Assembly (NCBI GenBank): GCA_017617235.1
Contig: JAFZWQ010000025.1
Location: 1 to 64,000 of the forward strand
Direction of reading: 5' to 3'
Length of the DNA stretch: 64,000 nucleotides
Source: Bacteroidaceae bacterium
GTDB taxonomy: Bacteria > Bacteroidota > Bacteroidia > Bacteroidales > Bacteroidaceae
Part shown: piece by piece, positions 52,713 through 58,306 of the stretch
How the letters are laid out: each line of letters opens with the position of its first letter
Numbering within the stretch: the stretch's first letter is position 1
The notes under the pieces: model-generated
Databases searched by the model: none
Seen by the model: the letters and a program-made list of their open reading frames with translations, nothing else
What the model was told of the DNA's origin: nothing
Made by a program: the position numbers and the translations under genes

Positions 52713-53200
52713 AAAGAATTGGACTCCTTAGCGACACCCACGCCTGGTGGGACGACCGTTACCTCCACTATTTCGAGAAGTGCGACGAGATATGGCACGC
52801 TGGCGACATCGGCTCGATGGAAGTGGCCCAGCGACTGGCCGATTTCCGTCCGTTGAGGGCCGTCTGCGGCAACTGCGACGGGGGCGACCTGCGACGTCTC
52901 TACCCCACCCTGCTACGGTGGAACTGCGAGGGCGCAGACGTGCTGATGACCCACATCGGCGGCTATCCCGGGCGCTACGAGCCTGCCATCCGCCAACAGC
53001 TCTATGCCCGTCCTCCAAAACTCTTCATCTCCGGCCACAGCCACATCCTGAAGGTGCAATACGACGAACGCCTCCGCCTGCTCCACATCAACCCCGGAGC
53101 TGCAGGCATACAAGGCTGGCAACAGGTTAGAACCCTTGTCCGCTTTGTTGCCGACCAGGGTCAGTTCCGCGACCTCGAGGTCATCGAAATTCCCCGCTAA
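52709..53200 (+). CDS. YfcE/MJ0936-type metallophosphoesterase
   Basis: 163 residues with all metal-ligand motifs of the calcineurin-like family: SDTH (Asp9, His11), HAGDIG (Asp33), GNCDGG (Asn55), MTHIGG, GHSH near residue 109. Small phosphodiesterase; natural substrate unknown. Translationally coupled to the MATE gene through a 4-bp overlap, which exists only because the repeat element extends the MATE frame. Confidence 0.92.
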   Translation: MKRIGLLSDTHAWWDDRYLHYFEKCDEIWHAGDIGSMEVAQRLADFRPLRAVCGNCDGGDLRRLYPTLLRWNCEGADVLMTHIGGYPGRYEPAIRQQLYARPPKLFISGHSHILKVQYDERLRLLHINPGAAGIQGWQQVRTLVRFVADQGQFRDLEVIEIPR

Positions 53201-53222
53201 TACTTATTGATAATCAAAGAAC

Positions 53223-53257
53223 AAAGGCGCCATCCCCACCGGATAGCGCCTTTTTTC
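53223..53257 (+). terminator. Terminator of the MATE-phosphodiesterase unit
   Basis: AAAGGCGC and GCGCCTTT arms, followed by a T run (TTTTTT C TTC). A near-identical hairpin ends cysQ at 56451-56483 on the other strand. Confidence 0.85.
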
Positions 53258-53266
53258 TTCTCATTC

Positions 53267-53329
53267 TCTCAATTTCCCTTTGCCTTTCGCCCTTTGCCTT
53301 TAGTCGGTGGTCGGTGGTCGGGCGTCAGC
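53267..53329. repeat. 7-bp-period array (TGCCTTT to GGTCGGT)
   Basis: TCTCAAT-like start, then TTCCCTT, TGCCTTT, CGCCCTT, TGCCTTT, AGTCGGT, GGTCGGT, GGTCGGG, CGTCAGC in unbroken register; the unit sequence drifts completely along the array while the period stays 7. Confidence 0.65.
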
Positions 53330-53490
53330 CCAGCGTGACCGTGTAGCGTGAACTGCTGTGGAGCGATGCGACGCGCCTCTTGACACACAGCTGTGTGACA
53401 AGCGAAGCGATACTATTCCTCTGCGCCTAGCGTTGTAACGCTCCGCCCCTAGCGTTGGGACGCTCGGACGGTAGCGTTGAAAACGTGTTG
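53330..53490. repeat. Palindromic repeat cluster, copy 3
   Basis: Contains AGCGTTGTAACGCT (53429-53442) and one 24-bp near-palindrome CTTGACACACAG..CAAG (53379-53402), as in copy 2, and GCGTTGGGACGCTCGGACGG units. Confidence 0.7.
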
Positions 53491-53497
53491 AAAATCG

Positions 53498-53683
53498 TGA
53501 CAATGACAATGACATTATGACATTAAGGTGGTTTCGACACGTCGGACTTCAATGGTTATATTAATATAATAATTATATTATATATAAAATAATAATAATT
53601 ATAATCTATTATCTCTTTGGGTGAAATCGCGTCTCGTGAACGCTTGGAAGGTGCTTAATGTCACTTTGTCATTGTCATTGTCA
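53498..53683. repeat. MITE-like element with 30-bp inverted ends
   Basis: Left end 53498-53527 and right end 53654-53683 are inverted repeats matching 27 of 30, built on TGACAATGACAATGACA...TGACATTAAG. The inside (126 bp) is very AT-rich (TTATATTAATATAATAATTA..). No coding capacity. The right end is itself bracketed by GCTTGGAAGG (53642-53651) and CCTTCCAAGC (53696-53705). Confidence 0.55.
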
Positions 53684-54053
53684 TAATTCAGCCCCCTTCC
53701 AAGCTTATGTACATGCCTATTAATCAATAGAATAAACGTGGATGGATAAGGGCGAGAGGCTGGGGTGACGATTCGTTACTCTAGCGGAAGAAAATAAGAT
53801 GAGTCCCCGAAATGAGGACTCGTGAATGGAAAAGACAAAAACACCGTCGCGATTCGCGACACTAGTTCTAACTACAAGTCAAATACTATGTCCTTCCCAA
53901 GAAAAAGTTGAATGAATCTCATCTTCACCCCATACTTCCTCAGCATATTTAGATGCTGGACAAAATACTCTCTGATTCTTATTCCCTTCACGCGCCCATC
54001 AGACCTCTCCCCTCTATCATATATAACAGTATGGCAAACACGAAAATGTTACA
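53684..54053. other. Non-coding stretch upstream of the NERD gene 3' end
   Basis: No convincing gene. It contains a hairpin GAGTCC..GGACTC (53800-53822). The minus strand has an open frame without a usable start (about 53876-54040; ..GIRIREYFVQHLNMLRK..), possibly a decayed gene end. Nothing else recognised. Confidence 0.4.
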
Positions 54054-54845
54054 TTAATGTGCTATATATTTACATTTAGGATAATTAGAACAGCCAAAGA
54101 ATGTGCCATACTTACCTTTTCGTTTTACAAGGTGTCCACCGCACTTCGGGCATATGCCAGAATAGATGGTAGCATCAACTTTGTTTGTTGCCAATCGCAG
54201 GTTCATGGCATGCTGCCAGTCATCCACAAGCTCTCGAATATTGTTTTCTTCCAAGATACGAATGACTTCCCTGACATCAACATCCGTCAAATATACAGTA
54301 TTGTATCCTTTTATCAATTTCAATAGGCTGCTCTGGTAAACAACATGATATCTACTACGAACGTTGCTTAGTATGGCATCACCTGCAAATACTACAATAG
54401 GAACAATCTCAACATGAGGGAATGCTGATAAAATTTCTTTTATTCTCAAAGCATGACCAATAGATTGCTTGACTGGGTTGTAGAAGTGATTCTTCGTTAC
54501 ATAAGTGTAAGTCTTCCACCATTTCTTCGCATACGTCACATTTGTAATAATCATCTGCGTCCACTCCTGACGATTGTCATCTCCATAAATTTCGCCCCGA
54601 TAGTTTTTGGTCTCTATAGCAAAGATTCCATACTTAGAAACAACGATATGGTCTATTTGAGTCGTTCCTTTCTCAGTTCTGAAAACCAGGTCATTTAAAA
54701 CCGTATAATCACTTGGCAGTAGTGACAAAATAAAAGATATGCGTTTTTCCCCTCTTTTCCCTTTCTGACTTGCCGAGTTATACCAGGCAAGATAGGCAAA
54801 GAGTGCAACACCTAATATGGTTATCAGAAGGGTTATTAACTGCAT
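54054..54845 (-). CDS. NERD-domain protein with topoisomerase-type zinc finger
   Basis: 263 residues. Membrane helix at 4-23 (ITLLITILGVALFAYLAWY). NERD nuclease-related domain at about 30-150 (QIDHIVVSKYGIFAIETKNYRGEIYGDDNRQEW; the D and ExK triad is intact). C-terminal CxxC..CxxxxxC zinc ribbon of the topoisomerase I type (CPKCGGHLVKRKGKYGTFFGC then KC). Predicted membrane-anchored DNA-binding/processing protein; function unknown. Upstream lies a gene remnant and the DUF1016 gene. Confidence 0.9.
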   Translation of the reverse strand: MQLITLLITILGVALFAYLAWYNSASQKGKRGEKRISFILSLLPSDYTVLNDLVFRTEKGTTQIDHIVVSKYGIFAIETKNYRGEIYGDDNRQEWTQMIITNVTYAKKWWKTYTYVTKNHFYNPVKQSIGHALRIKEILSAFPHVEIVPIVVFAGDAILSNVRSRYHVVYQSSLLKLIKGYNTVYLTDVDVREVIRILEENNIRELVDDWQHAMNLRLATNKVDATIYSGICPKCGGHLVKRKGKYGTFFGCSNYPKCKYIAH

Positions 54846-54861
54846 CGTTATCTTCTGATTA

Positions 54862-54945
54862 CTATTTTATATAGATAAGGTTACACTTATCCCCATGTAC
54901 CTCTCGGGCGTTCTTGATGAATTCTTCGGTGATTAGCTTTGCCAT
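54862..54945 (-). pseudogene. 27-residue remnant of a 'FIxxAxxVHGDKYDY' family protein
   Basis: MAKLITEEFIKNAREVHGDK then CNLIYIK, stop. The pattern EEFI..AREVHGDK is the N-terminal repeat found in larger treble-clef/DUF723-like proteins of bacteria and phages, normally followed by YDYS. Here it is cut off after one half-repeat. It starts 12 bp after the DUF1016 stop. Too short to be a working member; a truncated gene end is the likely reading. Confidence 0.55.
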
Positions 54946-54957
54946 ACCGTTTTCCGT

Positions 54958-56178
54958 TTACAATTCTTCTTTTTTACTGCTTTCAACAAACACCCTCTGC
55001 AGTTCTTCCTTTGGCGGCAGGGCTTTCAGGAGTTCGGGATCCATTTCATCGGCAGTCTTATAGGTGGCAACACCCATGGGCTGACGGAAGTCCTGCATGA
55101 TGTATCCGGCATAATCCTTATCGGCCTCTTTGCAGAGGATGATACCGATGGGAGCCTCTTCGTGGTCGCGGCGGTCATCGTCGTTCAGTATCCTCAAATA
55201 GGCACTCAACTGCGCCAGGTAGCCCACCTTGAACTTACCATTCTTCAACTCGAACACGACGGTTCGGTTCAGGTCGCGATTAAAGAACAGCAGGTCTATC
55301 CAGTGGTCGTGACCCAGTTTGTCGAAGTGAACCTGGCAGCCACAGAAGGAGAATCCACGCCCGAAGGTCATGATGAAGTTCTTCACGTTATGTACGATGT
55401 TGCTCTCTATTACATTTTCATTAACATCTTCGTCGTGCATGCCCAGCTCCTCCACATTGATAAAGTCAAGCAGATACTCGTCCTTGAACATCCTGATGGC
55501 GCGATAGGCCTTTTTGTAATCGGGGATGGTCGCCAGGAAGTTGTTGGGCATCTTGTCCTGATGGTGGTAGAGGTCTTGCTTGATGACCTTCTCCAAATCC
55601 TCTACTGTTGGCTTAAATCCATCGGCATACTTCATGTAGAACACACGCTCCTCGTATGTCTTGGCCTTGGTCAGGATGGCAATATGGTGGGTGAAGCTGA
55701 TGCTCAGGAACTCGCGCAAGGGGAAATTGGGCAGATTTGCCAATTGCAATTGGCGAATCTCCTCGTCTTCTGCAATTTCGGTAGTCGGAACTACCGAATT
55801 GTCGGAATTGTTAATTTTTGTTATTTCATCAGTTGCGACTGATGATTTGGGTGGAAGAACCTGAAATTCATCAGTTACGACTGATGATTTGTTTTCGAGC
55901 TGCCTCCATTCCTCATAGAAAGTACGCATATTGCGCATACTTGTAGCCGAGAAGCCACGAAGTCCTGGCAGTTCCTTACGCAATTGTTCGCTGATGGTTT
56001 CAATTGCGCCTGTCCCCCAATTCTTCTTCCGGCTGTTTGCCGACACATACCTGCCAATGCCGTAGTAGAGGGCCAGTTGCTCCTGATTGACGGCCTTTGC
56101 AGCTCGTGCCTGACTCTGCAGTATCGCGGTTTTGATGATATCCACCGCACCTTGATATTTTCTTATCTCGTCTGCCAT
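54958..56178 (-). CDS. DUF1016 (YhcG) family protein, PD-(D/E)XK nuclease fold
   Basis: 406 residues. N-terminal DUF1016_N winged-helix region (DIIKTAILQSQARAAKAVNQEQLALYYGIGRYVS; RGFSATSMRNMRTFYEEW). C-terminal nuclease domain with DHWIDLLFFNR, VVFELKNGKF (E-x-K) and LSAYL. Family members are linked to DNA processing and sometimes to defence or R-M loci. Between them (about residues 95-148) is a disordered linker with the duplicated KSSVVTDE / KSSVATDE, encoded by palindromic DNA. Strong promoter at 56218-56249. Confidence 0.9.
   Translation of the reverse strand: MADEIRKYQGAVDIIKTAILQSQARAAKAVNQEQLALYYGIGRYVSANSRKKNWGTGAIETISEQLRKELPGLRGFSATSMRNMRTFYEEWRQLENKSSVVTDEFQVLPPKSSVATDEITKINNSDNSVVPTTEIAEDEEIRQLQLANLPNFPLREFLSISFTHHIAILTKAKTYEERVFYMKYADGFKPTVEDLEKVIKQDLYHHQDKMPNNFLATIPDYKKAYRAIRMFKDEYLLDFINVEELGMHDEDVNENVIESNIVHNVKNFIMTFGRGFSFCGCQVHFDKLGHDHWIDLLFFNRDLNRTVVFELKNGKFKVGYLAQLSAYLRILNDDDRRDHEEAPIGIILCKEADKDYAGYIMQDFRQPMGVATYKTADEMDPELLKALPPKEELQRVFVESSKKEEL
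55734..55887. repeat. Four palindromes inside the DUF1016 linker
   Basis: (1) 55734-55759 around GCCAATTGCAATTGGC, 16 bp perfect; (2) 55777-55798, TTCGGTAGT/ACTACCGAA; (3) 55827-55844, CATCAGT-TGCG-ACTGATG; (4) 55868-55887, TCATCAGT-TACG-ACTGATGA. Units 3 and 4 are also direct repeats of each other. All are in frame. Confidence 0.7.
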
Positions 56179-56217
56179 ATATTCTTATATGTTATGCTTT
56201 TCATAGCGATTCCGCTT

Positions 56218-56249
56218 CAAAGATACGATTAAGTGAGTAAAATACCAAA
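56218..56249 (-). promoter_or_regulatory. DUF1016 promoter
   Basis: TTTG (56249-56246), 20 bp, TATCTTTG (56225-56218). Textbook Bacteroidetes promoter. Confidence 0.85.
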
Positions 56250-56279
56250 TTTTTGAGCAGCGAAAGCAGAGATATGCTT

Positions 56280-56450
56280 GCATAATCTTTGCTGAGATTC
56301 CCGCTAAAGCGCCTACCCGTAGCCTTTCTCACCTCTCACTAAACTTCTAAACTTCTAAATCACTCGCTCGAACTTGTTCGCTTGCGTAACAACGTGGAGC
56401 AAGTAACCGGCTTGCCGCTTGCGTAACAACGTGGAGCAAGAAATCACAAG
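56280..56450. repeat. Repeat region between DUF1016 and cysQ
   Basis: A 24-bp direct repeat (starting GCTTGCGTAACAACG, ending GTGGAGCAAG) at 56380-56403 and 56417-56440. The first copy plus TAACCG is an inverted relative of the sequence at 57428-57457 on the other side of cysQ. No gene in 56250-56517. Confidence 0.6.
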
Positions 56451-56483
56451 AAAAAGGCGCTGTCCGGGGTGGATAGCGCCTTT
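56451..56483 (-). terminator. Terminator of cysQ
   Basis: GGCGCT and AGCGCC arms; on the minus strand AAAGGCGCT..AGCGCC is followed by TTTTTCTT. Confidence 0.8.
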
Positions 56484-56494
56484 GTGTTGTGTGT

Positions 56495-56510
56495 GGGGGG
56501 GGGGGGGGGG
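56495..56510. repeat. G16 homopolymer after cysQ
   Basis: Sixteen G on the plus strand between the cysQ stop (56518) and its terminator; the transcript carries a C16 tract. Confidence 0.7.
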
Positions 56511-56517
56511 AAGGAGA

Positions 56518-57339
56518 TTAGCAGACGAGGAACCAGGGATTGTGGAGGTCTTCCTTGTTGTATTTCAGGGGTAGGTCGGTACCTGCCTGATATACCCACC
56601 TGCCGGCACAGGCGGCAATGGCGTGACCGGCTGCGGTGTCCCACTCCATGGTGGGGGCATAGCGGGGATAGGCATCGGCCTTGCCCTCTGCCACCAGACA
56701 AATCTTCAGGCTGCTGCCCGAGGAGATGATGTCCACCTCGCCGTGTTGCTTACGTGCATCCTCGATAAACTGTTCCGTTTCGGGGCTCATGTGACTGCGG
56801 CTGGCCACAATGGTATAGGGACGTCCATCGGGTTGTGGCAAGGGCAGGCGCTGGGCACGTGCTATGAGGTCGGGCAAGCGTTCCTCGCTGTCCCACGATT
56901 CGATGTTCTCGACCTTGTATGCGCCCAAAAGGGGCTCTGCAAAATACAGTTCCTTGCGGGCAGGAACGTAGATGACGCCCACATGGGGGTGGGTATCGAG
57001 CACAAGGGCAATGTTCACGGTGAATTCCCCGTTACGCTTGATGAATTCCTTGGTTCCATCCAACGGATCTACCAGCCAGAAAGCGTCCCACAGGCTGCGT
57101 GTCTTGTAATCGCAATGCTCGCCTTCTTCGCTCAGAATGGGCAGTCCCGTTTCCCACAACATACCCGTAATACGGTGGTGGGCAGCTCTATCCGCCAACG
57201 TCAGCGGAGAATTGTCGGCTTTGCGTTCAATCCCAAAATCCTGATTGGGGTCGGTATAAATCTTCATGATGTCCTGTCCTGCAGCCAATGCGGCACGAAT
57301 GGCCACGCTGAGGACGGACTTTAGTTTGTTTTGCTCCAT
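56518..57339 (-). CDS. cysQ: 3'(2'),5'-bisphosphate nucleotidase (CysQ-type inositol monophosphatase family)
   Basis: 273 residues from MEQNKLKSVLSVAIRAALAAGQDI; a start 7 codons earlier would fall on the promoter box. Metal ligands in SEEGE (70-74), DPLDGTKEF (91-99) and WDTAAGHA near 236 are intact. CysQ dephosphorylates PAP in sulfate assimilation and sulfotransfer recycling. It stands alone, with repeats on both flanks. Confidence 0.93.
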   Translation of the reverse strand: MEQNKLKSVLSVAIRAALAAGQDIMKIYTDPNQDFGIERKADNSPLTLADRAAHHRITGMLWETGLPILSEEGEHCDYKTRSLWDAFWLVDPLDGTKEFIKRNGEFTVNIALVLDTHPHVGVIYVPARKELYFAEPLLGAYKVENIESWDSEERLPDLIARAQRLPLPQPDGRPYTIVASRSHMSPETEQFIEDARKQHGEVDIISSGSSLKICLVAEGKADAYPRYAPTMEWDTAAGHAIAACAGRWVYQAGTDLPLKYNKEDLHNPWFLVC

Positions 57340-57357
57340 AAATTCGATTTTCGAGTA

Positions 57358-57402
57358 CAAAGGTAATATTTTATATTGAAAATTGAAAATTTAAAATTGA
57401 AA
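57358..57402 (-). promoter_or_regulatory. cysQ promoter next to a 7-bp-period array
   Basis: TACCTTTG at 57365-57358. Immediately upstream are ATTGAAA, ATTGAAA, ATTTAAA, ATTGAAA (57375-57402). The -33 position falls inside this array, so unit number could alter promoter strength. Confidence 0.6.
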
Positions 57403-57560
57403 ATTCTCGCACAGCGAGCGACTATGTCGGTTACTTGCTCCTCTGCGCTACGCAAGCGACTACGTCGATTACTCGCACAGCGAGCGACTACGTCGGTTAG
57501 AAGATTGAAAATTTAGAGCAACGAGAGCAGTGCCTGTCAATTAGAAAATGGGAAAAAAGA
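57403..57560. repeat. CTCGCACAGCGAG repeats upstream of cysQ/ruvA
   Basis: A 28-bp direct repeat starting with CTCGCACAGCGAGCGACTA at 57406-57433 and 57472-57499 (one mismatch); its front is a CTCGC-ACAG-CGAG hairpin. Between them CGGTTACTTGCTCC...TACGCAAGC (57428-57457) is the inverted relative of 56380-56410. The 302-bp gap 57340-57641 has no gene. Confidence 0.6.
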
Positions 57561-57641
57561 GGCTTTTAGGATTCGGATTTACAATATTTGGGCGTCGCGC
57601 GCGTTATTATAAAGGAATTAACGCGTAAAAAAACGACAAAA

Positions 57642-58235
57642 ATGATAGAATACGTACGTGGGACATTGGAAGAACTGACACCGACACTGGCCGTTGTCGA
57701 TTGTCAGGGTGTAGGCTATGGACTGAACATCAGCCTGGGCACATTTTCTGCCATTCAGGGAAAGCGCGAAGTAAAGCTCTTTGTTTACGAGGTGATTCGC
57801 GAGGATGCGTTCCAGCTGTGGGGTTTTGCCACGAAGAGCGAACGCGAGTTGTTCCTGCAACTGACCAGCGTCAGCGGCATCGGTGCAGCAATGGCCCGTA
57901 TGATTCTCTCCGCTTTCTCGCCTGCTGAACTGGTGGAAATCATCAGCATGGGCAACGACCGTGCCCTGAAAGGTGTGAAGGGAATAGGCCCAAAGGCCGC
58001 ACAGCGTGTCATCGTGGACCTGAAGGACAAAATCCTGGGTCTGGACATCGCCCCAACAAGCACTGTTGCCCAGTCGTCCGTCGTGAACCAGGAGACGCAG
58101 CAGGAAGCCGTTGCCGCACTGACCATGTTGGGCTTCAGTCCTGCCCCATCGGCCAAGGTGGTTACGAAACTGCTGTCGGAAGACCCCACGATGCCCGTGG
58201 AGCAAATCATCAAGCAAGCGCTGAAAATGCCATAA
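57642..58235 (+). CDS. ruvA: Holliday junction branch migration protein RuvA
   Basis: 197 residues from MIEYVRGTLEELTPTLAVVDCQGVGYGLNIS; the frame is open to 57588 but that extension is not family-like. The OB domain is followed by helix-hairpin-helix motifs (LTSVSGIGAAMARMIL, LKGVKGIGPKAAQRVIVDLKDK) and the flexible linker to domain III (AVAALTMLGFSP). It holds four-way junctions for the RuvB motor. It is directly upstream of sprA, a neighbour pair I know from other Bacteroidetes. Confidence 0.96.
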   Translation: MIEYVRGTLEELTPTLAVVDCQGVGYGLNISLGTFSAIQGKREVKLFVYEVIREDAFQLWGFATKSERELFLQLTSVSGIGAAMARMILSAFSPAELVEIISMGNDRALKGVKGIGPKAAQRVIVDLKDKILGLDIAPTSTVAQSSVVNQETQQEAVAALTMLGFSPAPSAKVVTKLLSEDPTMPVEQIIKQALKMP

Positions 58236-58243
58236 AAATGACA

Positions 58244-58306
58244 AGTGAAAAGTGAAAAGTGAAAAATGAATAGTGAAACATGAGAGGTGAAAAATGAGAG
58301 GTGAGA
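58244..58306. repeat. 7-bp-period array holding the sprA start codon
   Basis: Nine units: AGTGAAA, AGTGAAA, AGTGAAA, AATGAAT, AGTGAAA, CATGAGA, GGTGAAA, AATGAGA, GGTGAGA. The sprA ATG (58294-58296) is inside the eighth unit, and codons 1-4 (MRGE) are encoded by the array. ATGs in earlier units are in other frames and stop within a few codons. Confidence 0.8.

Noticed and set aside
53795-53830. Hammerhead-ribozyme-like core (GATGAGTCC..GAAA..GGACTC)
   Set aside because: The GAAA lies in the loop and not after stem II, and the conserved CGAAAC and stem III are missing; it is an ordinary hairpin.
53876-54040. Minus-strand open frame ..GIRIREYFVQHLNMLRKYGVKMRF..
   Set aside because: No start codon until near the end and no family recognised; perhaps a decayed gene end, but not supportable as a gene.
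49100-58306. Possible CRISPR arrays at the repeat runs
   Set aside because: Units are 7-8 bp with no spacers, the 24-28-bp repeats occur only twice, and no cas genes are present.
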